DNA from: Heterobasidion occidentale
Lineage: Eukaryota > Basidiomycota > Agaricomycetes > Russulales > Bondarzewiaceae
DNA: 64,000 nt
Assembly (NCBI GenBank): GCA_039111635.1
Contig: JBCAQO010000009.1
Coordinates: 248,001 to 312,000, forward strand
Direction: 5' to 3'
This document shows, in pieces, positions 1 through 12,136 of the stretch (positions are counted from its first letter, which is position 1; each line of letters starts with the position of its first letter). The position numbers and the translations under genes are program-made. The notes beneath the pieces are model-generated. The model was not told the DNA's origin and ran no database searches. It saw nothing but the letters and a program-made list of their open reading frames with translations.

Positions 1-335
1 CGTTTTTGTCTACAAGAGAGCTGGCTCACGGTACGCAACGCTTTGAATCCACAATAACGGTTCAACTACCTTCTAACATCGTTTTCAGCTGCAGCTGTCT
101 GCCGTCACTGGCGAACCGTGGGCATAACAGGTGAATTGTCTCTTCCCGTCCTCCAGAGATAAAGATATCCTTATCACCAGTATCATAATTGTCAGGCGAT
201 CAACCGTGTTCACAATCGGGCAGGTAAACGATTCCTTGCCCAAAATCCCTCCGAGCTCAACTCACGTTCCTAAATCACAGTGTCTCTTTGTCGTCTTTCC
301 TTGCTGCTCATTTTCAAAAATCGCATCAACCTCCT

Positions 336-2004
336 ATGTCTCTTCAAATTGCGGATCATGCTGATAGGGTTCAGGCACAAATAGGTCGAGAAATAGATGA
401 TCTCAAGCGATTCCAGCAGGTGTTCTCGATCAAGTATAACGCTTTTACTCCTGTCAATGTTCTCCCCCCCGAGGTCTTGGCACACTGTTTTTGCTTCATA
501 TCGCTCGAGCAGCTCATCAAAGGTGCAGTAGGCCCTTCCTTGGATGTTCGTCTCCGCAAAATGACTTACAACCTACCTAACAGTCACTTCAGTCTGCCGG
601 TATTGGAGGCAGGTGGCGTCGGAGGAACCCTGCCTCTGGGCAAGCGAGATCGGGACGCTCCCTCGATTTTCAGAGATACAATTGAGTCGATCGAAGGAGG
701 TGCCAATATCAACCAGCATTAATACATCCGGCAGTTCGCATGGCTCTGAACTATTAAGAATGGCGCTCGCTAATATACATCGTTCGTGGTCCTGCAATCT
801 AGAGTTAGCGTATTCACATGCGTGGAAAACATTGGTCGTGAATCAGAGAGCGGCCTTGCTTCGATCTCTAACTGTCATCTCTACGTCTCTGATACCCCTT
901 CATCTATCTATTGGCGACACCCCCTGTCTTCAGCACCTTCGCTTATCCGACGTTATCCCCAGTTGGACGACGATGTCTTTGGCAACGCTGGTCACCCTGC
1001 AGGTGTAAACGACTTACAGAGGAGAAAACAGCAGATCCGTCTCAAAGAAATTGCTTCGGGCGCTCAAGAGGATGCCAAAGCTCGAACAACTTGATATCCA
1101 GAACTCCCTGGGCGCCATCCCCAAGTCCTTCATGAATGAATCGATTTCACTTCCGGGGCTTCGATCACTCCAGATCGTTGACTGTCATGCCACGGCCAAA
1201 TTAATACCCATTCTCGACCTCCCTCCAATGGAGCGCGTGAGGGTTCAGTTTGGACTTCTGTCTGGGACCGACTTGCTACTAAATTTCACTATAAACACAA
1301 AACCTCTTCGTTCCCTGCATGTTGACTTCACCTGCTCCGCGATCAGGATCAAGGGATGGTGTCATGACTTTACATTCCCGATACACATGTCTATGACCAA
1401 GGAAAAGCCGACTATTGACGTCCGCTTGCAATGGCCGAGCACTGCGGCGAATCAACTGATGGCCCGAGAAAGGCTTGGTCTCGCGCTGGAGACCCTTCAC
1501 GTTAGTAAAGCTTCATGCTTATATCTAGTTCAAGATGGGAAATCCGTGCTAAATGCCGTCCCTTGGCGAAGCCTGTCGGAACGTCTTCCTTCCCTCAAAA
1601 AAGTCTACATAGGTATCAAAAGCTCGTACTCCTTCGTAGAAAATGCGTTGGCTGGGGGTGCCATCACAAATGACAGGGCGTCAGAGGTTAACAGTTCATC
1701 CGTCAATGCTGTGGCCGCACCAATCTTCCCTAGCTTGCGTCATGTTACCCTGGGTGCCCGTCTAAATTCATTCCAGATCTCATACGAAGCGGACAACGAC
1801 GACGCCGACAAGACTGATAACAAGGATAGTCTCGGAGAACTTCTGATCCGGCGTCTAGCAGAAAGACACGAACGAGGCGGCTTGTCTGCACTGATTAACA
1901 TAAGCCATTTCGGTGGCATAGGCAATTCAGACCTGCAAAGTCGACTCGAAGAATTTGTCCCGACTGTGACTCGACTCAAGAGAGCCCAATGGCCGGAACA
2001 ATGA
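336..2004 (+). CDS. F-box protein, possibly interrupted by an in-frame stop
   Basis: Exon 1 (336-522; an earlier in-frame ATG lies at 288) encodes an N-terminal helix and the F-box core NVLPPEVLAHCFCFISL. A 70-nt intron (523-592) joins it to VCRYWRQVASEEPCLW, the usual second half of agaricomycete F-boxes. The rest is leucine-rich (for example KKLLRALKRMPKLEQLDI) and ends at 2004. F-box proteins bind Skp1 and recruit substrates to SCF ubiquitin ligases; this family is greatly expanded in mushroom fungi and individual targets are unknown. Odd point: a TAA at 1006-1008 is in frame with both flanking parts. Either it is a nonsense change, or a very short 45-nt intron (1003-1047) removes it. The family call is firm; whether the gene is intact is not. 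Confidence 0.72.
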
Positions 2005-2386
2005 GAGGCCATGTCGAATGCGATACTGTCTATGGCGAATATCTACCCTCCTTGATGGCGCATTGCAATATGCAACCAGACATTCATAAATCATTAGGTT
2101 GTATCGATTCTCATCACGAAAGGTCGAAATGCCTATCTATTGACAATCCATGAGACGCGTTGAATATCTACATCTCTCGCATTCTCACCACGCCTCCGGT
2201 TCTCCGGAGGTGCAAGAGAGAGGAAGTATGCGAGAATGACAAAGATATGTATGTCATGATACGATTACAACAACTGAATACAACGTACACAATGAGAGGG
2301 CATGGAATATGCAGAGCGTGAGATGCGATCAGAGGTCAAGAAAAACATAAGAGAGGGCGAAACAGCAGAGAACCTTCCCCACAAGC
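2005..2386. other. Intergenic, convergent 3' ends
   Basis: Lies between the ends of the F-box gene (+) and the BTB gene (-). No convincing coding exon was seen. It probably holds the two 3' untranslated regions. Confidence 0.5.
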
Positions 2387-3706
2387 TCAGCACTCTAACC
2401 TGAACCAAATCGGGATCATCTTCCACATTCGCTCCCTCTCCCTCGCAGCCCAGATCTCCAGCCCCCTCGCGCATGCCCTGCACTCCGACAGTTCGGCGCT
2501 CTTCAGTGTCCCCAGCTCCTCCGCGACATACAAGGGGTCCGCGCATCCGCGCTCGCGATCGCAGACGTAGTGCTGCGTCGCGAGCGCCACAAGCTCCGCA
2601 AAGTCGCGCCTGCAGGCGCCCGGCGAAGCGCAGACACCGGACGAGAGCGACGAGGAGGACGGGTTTGAAGAGCGCGACAGCGACGACTTGCGGGAGTGTG
2701 TGTACGGCCCGCGGGTCATGCCATTGATCACGGCGCTCACTGCCTGCGATGCTGACTCCTTTCCCAGAGCCAGTTTCTGCAGGTCCGCCGTCTCGAGCAT
2801 GGGCGCAGGCGCTGACGTTGGGTGGGCGCGCGGAGGGGGAGTCGCATGTGGGGATGACAATGGAGGAGAGAACGAGCGGAGTCGGGACTGATCGTCATCG
2901 GCCGATTCAAATATCTGTGTGTACGTATACCGAGAGAGGTCGTAGAATGCGGATGGGAGAAGCGTGGGAGCGTTCACTTGGCGCGCGAGATTGATCACGG
3001 CCTGTAGGAGATCAGAAATTTGTGCTTCACGGACGGCGGATCATGATAATGATAGAGATGGGTCAAGCGAGGAAAGATGGAGACGTACGATAGGGGATGG
3101 GTATAGATGCGCACTGCCCGGAATGTTCTCAAGCTCGTAAGCTCTTGCCTTGTCTTCGCGGGCATCCCAGCCTTTGAGAGTCATAGGCCACGCGATGTTC
3201 AGATGGGCGATCGCCTTAGTACGTAGAGACTCTATCATATACTTGTTCGACAAGCGGAGGATGCCAGAGACGATTCGAAAGTCGCTGCAATCGTTGGAAC
3301 CGAATGTCCTGCTCGGACGATGAGCATATCGAACGGCCAAAAATGTACAGGAATCGACGCACGGGCCGTCGTACAGGGCCGACAGCAGATTGGCAACGTC
3401 TTCGGCGAGATCATGCAGCCTTACCAAGGGGCAGCCTTCATAGATATCGTCGGCCGAGAGATCGTGTGCTGACGCGGACGAGCGAGGAAGAGAGAACATG
3501 TCGCGGAAGACAACGGAGTGACGAGACAGCTGGGACATGTGGACGCGGAAAAGCGTATTCTCTGCATGCAGAACAACCGAGCCATCTGGAAACCAGAGGT
3601 CAGCATGTCGAGAAGGATCGGTCTGCGTGGCGTGTATCGGCGCGGCAGTCTCAGAGCGAGGGCAGGTGACGGTGGGGCCTGGCGGAATGATTTGCCCCCT
3701 AAGCAT
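2387..3706 (-). CDS. BTB/POZ-domain protein
   Basis: Two exons, 3706-3089 and 3001-2387, separated by an 88-nt GT-AG intron, give 410 residues with phase-0 joining (PSPI|AVINLARQ). Residues of about 35-150 form a BTB fold: HADLWFPDGSVVLHAENTLF, then RVHMSQLSRHSVVFRDMFSL, as in the fungal BTB family in which the domain opens with D-x-x-F/L-x-x-x-D-G-x-V-x-L. A Ser/Pro-rich middle follows, then a C-terminal part with several cysteines and WAARERERMWKMIP. BTB domains mediate dimerisation or binding to Cul3-type ligases; these stand-alone fungal members have no assigned substrate. No frame problem was seen. Confidence 0.85.
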
Positions 3707-4104
3707 ATTGTTGCAAAGACAGCGAAGAGAGACGGATATTCTGGTGTCTTATGCTGCCAGATTGAAGTTTTTTCTTGCGGTAAGACCCAGGGAGCAAAAG
3801 CCGAGGTGTTCCAGTGATTTACCTGGCTGAACAAGACAACCTTCCGAAAAGGAAACACAGTGCATCACTTAGTCCCGGCATTACCCGTCTCAGCAGTCTT
3901 GCACAACCGAATCAACTCGATTGATGTTCGAACAATCAACACAAGATGAGTCAACACACACGGTGGATGAAGCATAGCATGATGGACGTGTCATGTGCAT
4001 ACAAGACAAGCCGAATGTACTACATGATGGTGACTGGCGGTCAGTCTTTTGCTCCCCACAGCCCAACGAGAGACACCCCTCCCACCCGATGAAAGGAGGT
4101 AAGC

Positions 4105-5308
4105 TTAGAGCTTGCCGGCAGTGGCAGCAGAGATACTCTGACCAGCAGCCTTCGCACGCTTCCGCAGCATCTCTTTCGACTTGTTGCCGCGCACACCTCC
4201 ACCCCACTGGCGGCGCTGCTCCTCGTACTTGTCCGAGCTGGGGAAGAGTAGGGATCAGGACGATACATAGCATGCCAATAAACAGATATCACGTACAAGT
4301 TGGCTTTAGCAGCAGATACGAGCGTGGCGAGCTCTCGGTCGTCTTCGCTGCGAACCTCCTGGATGGTAAGGACGGCGGCGGTCTTCTTGTGAACAACCGT
4401 GCCAAGGCGGGCCTTGCCCTTGACGATCACATACGGAACACCCATCTTCCGGCAGAGCGCGGGGAGGAACACAACCAGCTCAATGGGATCAACGTCATGA
4501 GCGATGACGACGAGCGCCGCCTTCTTCGCCTCGACGAGGGCCACACAGTGGTTCAAGCCGTACTTCGCAAAGATGGGCTTCTTGGTGTCCTTGAAGGACG
4601 TAAGAACAGAAGGAGAAGACGTGTATAACGACGAGACGAACCTTCTGCGCCTCCGCGCCGTCCGCAGTAGCCTTCGCAGTAGCGTCGAGACGAGCCTTCT
4701 TCTCCTGCTTAGTCTCGGGGCGGTACTTGTCGAGAAGTTTGAAGAGCTGTGTGGCGGTGTTCTTGTCTAGAGTGTGGGAGAACTGGGCAATGGCGGGGGG
4801 GACCTTCAAGCGCTGGTTGAGAATGACCTTTTGGCGTTGGAGGCGGACATATTCGGGCCATTTAACGAATCGGGTCAGGTCGGTCTTTGGCTGGATGTCC
4901 TGACCTGTATAGCAAAATAAGTATGAAATAAGTGTCTAGAAGGCGAATGGAGGATACATACCGATGCCGAAGTTCTTAGGGCGAGACTCAAAAAGGGGGT
5001 TCTTGATCGCCTTGGTAGTTTTGCTGACACCATGAGGGGCGGGGGCGGGCTTCTTGCCGGATCCAGATTTGGCCTTGGGCTGGTCATTGAGACGAGGTAC
5101 ATCAGTACGATGTGTATGGCAGGTGCCAGGGAATCGCCAATGCACCCCGGAGCTCTATCGCCCGACTCGCGAGCGAGACGGGCCCAGCATATGCAGTGCT
5201 TCATCGCCCATAGGCTCAGCTAGGACGACATGAGTCCTCATTGCTATGCGGATTCTGAAATGAATGAGTAAGGGAAAATGAACGTTATCCGAGTGAAAGA
5301 CGCACCAT
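4105..5308 (-). CDS. RPL8: 60S ribosomal protein eL8 (L7a/L8)
   Basis: Structural protein of the large ribosomal subunit that binds rRNA through an L7Ae-type domain. Five exons are readable: 5308-5306, 5079-4962, 4904-4642, 4589-4297 and 4237-4105. They sum to 810 nt, 269 residues plus stop. Diagnostic stretches are [34 protein letters not shown], the L7Ae core [20 protein letters not shown] / [20 protein letters not shown], and the basic tail [20 protein letters not shown]. Length matches the family (about 256-270). Exon 1 is only the ATG, followed by GTGCGT; splicing in phase 0 yields [14 protein letters not shown]. An out-of-frame ATG lies four bases upstream. All junctions are GT-AG and the frame is intact. 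Confidence 0.96.
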
Positions 5309-5986
5309 CCATCGTGCTTGAGGTGATTCTACGACGGGAAACGATAGAGATAGAGCTCCAAAGGCGCATTATGCTGCCCAAGCGTATAAACCGCAAATTT
5401 TGAGCTCACCATTGTCGATAGTCTTGATCTTCGAAGGGATGGGGTTGTGCTATTGTGCGCGATGCAGTTGTGGGGCCTTCGATAGGATTGAAACTCCGAT
5501 TGACTCCGCGTCACGGCACCCAGGCATCTACCTATTACTCAGGGTACAGTATTAACCTGAGAACTGTCACTGTGCAGGCTTCAACAGGAGCTCTTGCGAA
5601 TGAAATACTGTGTCTCGTCTAGCGATCACATTACCGGAAAATATTGGAAGAGTCAAAAATTGCATAACAGCTTCGTTAATATTGAAAGGGGTTGATGATG
5701 TACTAGCCAAGGGAGATTTAATACACGTTTTTATTTTCTCTATTCGTGTGATTGTATGTACCAAATGCAGATCGAAGCGCAAGAATGAAAAGAAGACCAG
5801 AGTAAGTATAGACAGATGTATGGGTATCGTCACGAGAGGAAGGTAGGACGACGATATCGAAAATACGGCTCGCACATAGTGTAAAGGACAAGTCATGAGC
5901 AGTCATGAACATAACATGATCGCATAAAGGTATAAGTCACAATCGCACTGATAACCGACTGGGTAGCAACATTGTCCTGCTTGAAC
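5309..5986. other. Intergenic region upstream of RPL8
   Basis: Between the start of RPL8 (-) and the 3' end of the next minus-strand gene. It must contain the RPL8 promoter and 5' leader. Short open frames here have no recognisable content. Confidence 0.45.
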
Positions 5987-6997
5987 CTAGAAACCACCGA
6001 GGCATCCATCGTCCGGGTCGGAAAGCGAAAAGCCCGCCAGCGTGCTCGTCGCGCCAAAGGTTTTATACCTTCCCGGACGTATATCGTCGTCCACCTCGTC
6101 GTCGTTCCCCTCATCCTCCTCTTCGAGAGCCAGCTCAGATATTTGCCGCTCTAGATCCCGCGAGGAATCACGTTCGCGAGCGCGCAGACGGGCGCGCTGC
6201 TCACACTCGCGGTCCCACTTTGATCTGTCCCGCTCCTTCTCCCGTTCTCTGCGCCTGCGCCGCTCCTCCTCGTAAGTATGGTGCTGGTACTGATCTTCCG
6301 AGGTGTGTTCAGGGCGGTGAAGCTGCGATTGTGGGGATGAAGGGGCATAGGGGAGAAAGGACAGGAGATCTGTATTGGATGGAGTGCGAGGAGTGAACAT
6401 ATCTCCCGCGGCAGAAGGCTTAGAGTGCATTGTGAGCGGAGTGCCGGTGAAGACGTTTGAACCAGGCGGGGGACTTGTGAAGCCATCTGATTCATCAGAC
6501 TCGGATGAGAGGTCGGGTATGAGAGACGGTACAGGGGCGACAGGGGTAGCCATCGAGCTGCCGCCGTGCGAGGACGCGGTCGACGACACTGATCCATCAA
6601 TGTCGCATGCTTCGGAGATATGAAGCCCAAGAGCGGACGCTGACCGCGGATGGGCATGCTTGCCTCTGTTCTTTAGGGAACGTCTCTTTTCCTTCTCAGG
6701 GGAGCCGCGCGGTGATCCAGGAGCGTCGCCGGGAAGATATGTCCTTCCCGGACACCCGCGGGCAGGGAGGGCGCAGGTGTTCGGCAGCACGACAATGGGA
6801 GAGCGGTCGTAGGAGGACGCGGCGTGTGTGGAAAAAGTATGGGTGAGTGTGGGAGAGGGGGGAAAACGGACATTATGGATACGGCGGGGCGGGGTATGCT
6901 GAGGGGGAGAAAAGCGATGCTGGTCCCTTGAGGAGGGCGGGCTGGAGAGCGGAACAGTGTGCGAAGAACGTTTGAGGATGGGGCGCGGCTTGGACAT
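5987..6997 (-). CDS. Fungus-specific protein of unknown function (PILKR / CLGGF)
   Basis: Single-exon gene of 336 residues. It starts MSKPRPILKRSSHTVPL, followed by a basic VRFPPSPTLTHTFS segment; short RPILKR plus FPPSP motifs occur in other uncharacterised basidiomycete proteins as I recall. The middle is Ser/Pro-rich and low in complexity. Residues of about 235-285 form a highly charged Arg/Glu helix likely to be a coiled coil (EEERRRRREREKERDRSKWD), followed by an acidic patch (EEEDEGNDDEVDDD) and a C-terminus ending DPDDGCLGGF. No membrane segment or enzyme motif. Function unknown. The long uninterrupted frame and ordered composition support a real gene. Confidence 0.7.
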   Translation of the reverse strand: MSKPRPILKRSSHTVPLSSPPSSRDQHRFSPPQHTPPRRIHNVRFPPSPTLTHTFSTHAASSYDRSPIVVLPNTCALPARGCPGRTYLPGDAPGSPRGSPEKEKRRSLKNRGKHAHPRSASALGLHISEACDIDGSVSSTASSHGGSSMATPVAPVPSLIPDLSSESDESDGFTSPPPGSNVFTGTPLTMHSKPSAAGDMFTPRTPSNTDLLSFLPYAPSSPQSQLHRPEHTSEDQYQHHTYEEERRRRREREKERDRSKWDRECEQRARLRARERDSSRDLERQISELALEEEDEGNDDEVDDDIRPGRYKTFGATSTLAGFSLSDPDDGCLGGF

Positions 6998-9681
6998 TGA
7001 AGGTAATAGCGATGGCGACGGTGGGTGTTAAGAGCAGGAGCAAAGAAACATGGACGAGGGAGAGGGGGTGTAGGAGAGGCGAAGGAAATGTTTATAGCTG
7101 CAGTGCACGGTGGCTGCATTCCGGTGGCTGAGATCTCAGATCCGCATCGACTCTCCTCGGACTCCCAGCTACAACCTCCGTGCATGCTCATTCCCGTACT
7201 TCAACTTCTCTATTCTAGATGTTCTACAGCACGCCTGCTCGATGCTCGAGCACTGGTAAAAACTTCACTGGCGGTCCGGCTTTTGCCCGCGTCCATGCTA
7301 TAGCTGTCGTAACAGGGCGTCCACGTCATGCTTCGCGATGACACGCCTGCAAACCTTACAACATCTTCGGACGCTTCTCTCGACGAATCCAAGTCGCCGA
7401 AGAACCTGACGTGCGCGCACTTGGTCACTTTCCGACCTCCCCCGACTCTCCGACCTCGGTATACCTAAGCAAGTACGCTGGACTTATCGGGGGCCATCCT
7501 CCTGTTTCAGACTCCTTGCCTTGTTCAAACCTGCATTCCAACGCATAGCCAAAATCCCTCACGTCTCAGGCGTTTGCTCTCTGCCTATCAGACAGTTAGA
7601 CGCCGGAAGTCCTGCACGTTTTGCGTCTTCAGCATTGCTTTGCATAGCGCCGCATCGTGCAACCGAGAACCGCCCCTAAGCAGACTCATTGTACGTATGC
7701 ACCCCAAGCTTGCCGAAACGAATGTTAAATAACTACCCACAACGTTCCAACCCACGTTGCATTGATCCTCCTCAGACCCATTTAGAATGCATAGCTGCGC
7801 CCTTCCCTCGACATCAATCTGGGCCCCAGCGTCAACCCAACTGCTCATTGGCGCTCTCAATACCTGCCATCTTCTCGTGAGTTCAACAAGCGTCCGTTTC
7901 TCATAGACTCCGACCGCTGCATCCCCTTTTCCTCTCCGCGGTTCCCGCACACTACGTTTGTCGCGCTTGTCCTGTATTTCCTCATCTAGGCCCTTCGCGC
8001 AACCTCCCGCTTCCCCCGCTCGTGCGAAGTTCAGCCACTCATGATGTGCGTCATCGATAAGAAGATAAGTACCCCTGCATAGCCGATTTAGGTTCGTCAT
8101 CGTTCTTCTTTGAGGCACGCATGCTTCTAGCTGACCCTGCGTGGGTGAGGACAGTTCCAGATCATCGAACCTTGTCGGTGTGTGTGCGACCTCAAGGCTT
8201 CAAAGCTACGGCAGCCCCTTATCTCTTTCGCTTCATTGCAAAATTCCGCGTTTCGTGCTCGTCTCAAAAAGACGATCTTGGATATATTTATGCTGATACC
8301 ACTCTTTCATGACATCGTTGCGTCTGGGTATGGTGTACTCAGTGCCCACTTTGGATTGCAGCGGTCTACGCTATCTATACCTTGCTTGAGTATTGCTCGA
8401 TCGGGCACCGGTTTCGCTGATTGTATTCTTTCCGTGTACGAAAAGTTCCAGGTGTGTAAACGACGCTTCTGACAGATCCTCATAATCAAGCCACTACCAC
8501 CGTGCCGCGGTCCTTCCGTTGAATTGCGCTATCCTCGACGTCATCCCCACGGCCAGTCCTTCCTTCGATGCCTATCTATGTTGCGTCCGTGAGTGATATC
8601 TGTGGATAGGCTCGGCTCGACGGCTACGACTTTGACCCCCTGTCGGTGATTAAATTTGGACCTATACTCTATCTCATGCCGGACTTTCAGGATTCTCTCA
8701 GAGTGAAGTTAGAGTTCGCCTCAGAGGCACGCAATCAACGGACGGATCTTTTGATAAAGGCGCGTCTGTCTTGACTCTCACATACGGCTTGCCGCTCGTT
8801 TCCGCGAGCCTTATTTAGAATCAATGGTCAGGAGGCTGGCCAGGCCTCCTGGTATGCACTGGGATGGGTAACAGAGTTCAAACGTTTTCTGTTAGTTTTG
8901 ACGGCATGGTGCGCCCATCACCCTAAACAGCTGGTTCGGCAGGGATTGGATCGCCGTGGCTTATAGGGGTGTATATAGTATATACTCGTAACTTCAGGAC
9001 TGCGCCTCCTCTACTGTGTATCTGTATACAATCGCCTCGTGGACGATTCAACTCACTTGTCTGCGGTATAGCGCGATATACTCCTGACGCACAAATCATC
9101 ACCATATGTGAGTGACTCCTTGCGGAGTGGAAGAAAATGATTTTTTCTGGCTACGAGTGTGTTCGAAGGCGTGGGAGAGCGTGCGCCGTCCGTCGGGCAG
9201 AGCGCTGTTCTCACGCTTTTGGCCTTTGAGCGCCTAAGCGCCTAATTGGGGCTTTCAGCAACACGCACTTGAATATTGTTGCTCGCAGTATCATCCATTC
9301 CTGCTATATGCTTGATTGACTTCATATCGGTCACTCACAGTCGAGCTCGAACAGCTTCATGGAGGTAGCATAGTCCACAGAATGTTTCTGTCTATGAGAC
9401 AAACATTGCAGGATCATGCGTTTCATACTGAGCGCGAGCGTGCCGCAGCGGCGCTGTCCATCCCAAGCCTGCTGGGGCAATGCTGTGCAACATCCTATTA
9501 TTATGGACTCCATCACCCCTGTTGGAGGCGCTGATATTGGTGTGTTTCTTGTCCTTCTGACATGCGAGACACAAACACAGTGCTGTGCATTCTGAACCAC
9601 ATAAAGACAATCGATTCTCGGCAGCTTTAGCGCTCGCAACACCCAAATATCTCTCCCACACTCGTATAACCCAACCACACA
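6998..9681. other. Long gene-poor stretch
   Basis: About 2.7 kb with no recognised gene. The longest open frame is on the minus strand (8118-7588, 176 codons), without recognisable motifs; the plus strand here is CT-rich like fungal promoters or leaders. The left part contains the promoter of the minus-strand gene starting at 6997, the right part that of the SPFH gene at 9682. A long noncoding transcript or a rapidly evolving gene cannot be excluded. Confidence 0.35.
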
Positions 9682-12136
9682 ATGTCCAGCACATTTGGAG
9701 ACGCTTCCACTATTGTTGAAGGACACAGTAGCTTTGGCCATAAGGACCTCTTAACTGGAAAACACCCGAGTCTATCTCGCCCAAGCGGCAGCAACGTGAT
9801 GATGGCAGTGGGAGACTTCACGACGACAATAGACTACCTTGCGGGGGAGCGACAGTTCTTTGTGAAGATAGGGAAAGATGGATTGGATGGTGCGTTGCGC
9901 ACACTGGATGAGCAGCTGCGACAGGTGTGTTCATATCAGTTATTGCAGTGCATCATGCATCGCTTACCACTTGAACGGTGCGCTGGCGTAGTCTGGACAC
10001 AACAAGATCATATCTAAGAAGGTCCATGCGGCTCATATCATCCTTATCATCGTGCTGTCTTGTTCACCATCTTCCCACTTATGTAGAAACCCACAGATTG
10101 GATTGGTAAGGAAGTCACGCCCGGGCGGTTGGGCCTCATAAATCATGGCGGGCTCCCCAAGGTGCTCACGCAACCGGGACGGTACCCTGGGTTTCCGCTG
10201 AGAAACTGGTGGGCCCGGAGCTGGCAGGGCACCAAGGGGCGTGCGTCATCACAAATGTGTGGTGTTGGGATATCGGCTGACGTGTAGCCGTAGTATCGGA
10301 CACAGTTGTAGAGTTTCAGGGCCTGACCATCGTACAGGTTTCGCAGAACCAAGTAAGAGTCATGTTTTCTCTGTAGCTTCTCATTCCGAATTACATCTCT
10401 TGAAATCATAGGCTGCGGTCATATCCGACCCGCAGGTATGTATGCTGCAGATCTACGTTAGACTTCTGTGATACTGACTGTTGCTCTTAGAATCATATCT
10501 TTGTCGTGAAGAACGCTGGTTTTGTCGCCTACGGCATTCATGGGTCTTACGACGTCCTTGCAATCGTCGACCAGACTCATCTCCCTGGGGCCGTCAAGGA
10601 CCGGATCACAGGCTCCATTCTCGGAGCAGTGCATGATGTCAAGATGATGAGTACAGTTGCAGGAAAAGCTCAAGAATTTATCGTCGCGATGTTGTATGTT
10701 GATCTTGACTCCATTTGCGTGCTTGGTGATCAAAATTCCCTGATCTACCTATGCTTTTAGCTTGAATATTCCCGCAAATAATTGTGCAATCCTGCAGAAA
10801 GGCAACGACCTAGAGCTTCTTCCTGCGGGGCAACACTATATCACAAACCCAAACGTAACCCTCCGAGGGTTGTATACGCTGGGCGAGAATCAAATCGAGA
10901 TGCCAACAAAGGACATGTACGTCAACTCGCCGGATAACGAGGCAGCGGGATCAACTGACCTTGTGCATGGTAGATTCACGCGCGACCAAGTTCCTGTTAG
11001 CTTGACAATTTATTTGAAATGGCAGCTCACAGAACCTCTCAAGGTACTTGCGACGTTTGTTGGGGAGAGTAAAAACTGATGGATCCAATCTTTATTAGCT
11101 TGCCACGCATGGCTATCATACACCATATGATGCTCTCAGGTTTGACGCTCATTTACTCTGAAAGTGAGATTGTTCATAAACGCTAGTTGATGTCAGGGAC
11201 AAGACGCAGTCTATCCTCACGCAGATCGTCGCGCACTGTATGTCCGTTCGCCCCACTTCGTTACCTCTAGCTGATTACGATTTTTAACGCAGTGGACTAC
11301 AGTTCCATGGTGAAGCAGCGTTCCCTCGGGCCCGATAATTTGGAGGACGGAACAGACCCTTCTTCGCCTTTCCTAGACGCACTTCGTACTCGTGCAATGG
11401 ACGACATGCACGTTGCTTCCTTGGAGTATGGGATTGTACTGAAAGATCTCGCTGTGATTGACCGACAGTTCAAAGGTATTCCGTCTTTCTACCAGCTGTC
11501 AGTGTACATTGTTGATTCCCTTCGTCTTCTTCATAGGCGATATTGCGACAACGATGGACAAATTGACGACGCGTGCCCTGCAGGCTCAGGTTGAGGCTGC
11601 GGTATGTTTCCTCTAATCTTGACAGGTGATCTCGTTCTGATTTGGGCCCTCAAATAGAATGTTGACCGAGAAAATAGCAACAAAGTCAAGCAAGAGGAGG
11701 GCGCACTCTCAGTAGCGCGAATCAGAGCTCAAGCACGCAATGTAAGCGTCACGCTCAAGATGCTCGTTTGGACTATCGTTGATTCTGTTCTGGGCTCTCG
11801 GGTATGATATAGACTGAAGCAGATGCAGAAGCCTACTCTGTTGTTGCCGCGGCGAAAGCCTCTGCTAAACGCACACAAATTGAAGCTGAAGCCCAAGCCT
11901 CAGCGACTCGTCTCGCTGCGGAAGCAGAAGCAGAAGCCGTTCGCGTCAAGGCCCTGGCAGACGCTGCGGTGGTCGATGCATTTGCTCGAGAGATGGAACT
12001 CCGTAGAAACGAAGTCGAGAGGGTCGGGGCATTTGGGAACAAGGCCGTTTTCGTTCCTATTGAGAATACAGGTTATTCAAACCCAATGCTCACGGGGTTG
12101 GCGGCGGGTATCGGGGCAGATATGAGGAAATCCTGA
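9682..12136 (+). CDS. SPFH/Band 7 (stomatin-prohibitin-flotillin) protein
   Basis: Multi-exon gene for a membrane-associated scaffold-type protein of the SPFH superfamily. Recognisable blocks in order: an N-terminal part (9682-9924); GRLGLINHGGLPKVLTQPGR and GFPLRNWWARSWQG; VVEFQGLTIVQVSQNQ; AAVISDPQ; NHIFVVKNAGFVAYGIHGSY; FLNIPANNCAILQKGNDLEL; QVPVSLTIYLKWQLTEPLKV; DYSSMVKQRSLGPDNL; ALQAQVEAANVDRENSNKVK; then an Ala/Glu-rich coiled coil to the stop at 12134-12136. Family members oligomerise at membranes through the last helix. A 57-nt intron (10917-10973) has length 3n and no stop, so an unspliced reading adds 19 residues inside an otherwise conserved DIFTRDQVPVS stretch. The exon just after 9924 could not be placed exactly. 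Confidence 0.85.

Noticed and set aside
5080..5305. C/D-box snoRNA inside the first RPL8 intron
   Set aside because: Vertebrate L7a introns host snoRNAs, and box-like fragments (GCGATGA, CTGA) occur, but the C box is imperfect and no terminal stem or matched C'/D' pair was seen.
7588..8118. 176-codon minus-strand frame as a gene
   Set aside because: No motif and no splice or start context. Kept only as a possibility in the intergenic entry.
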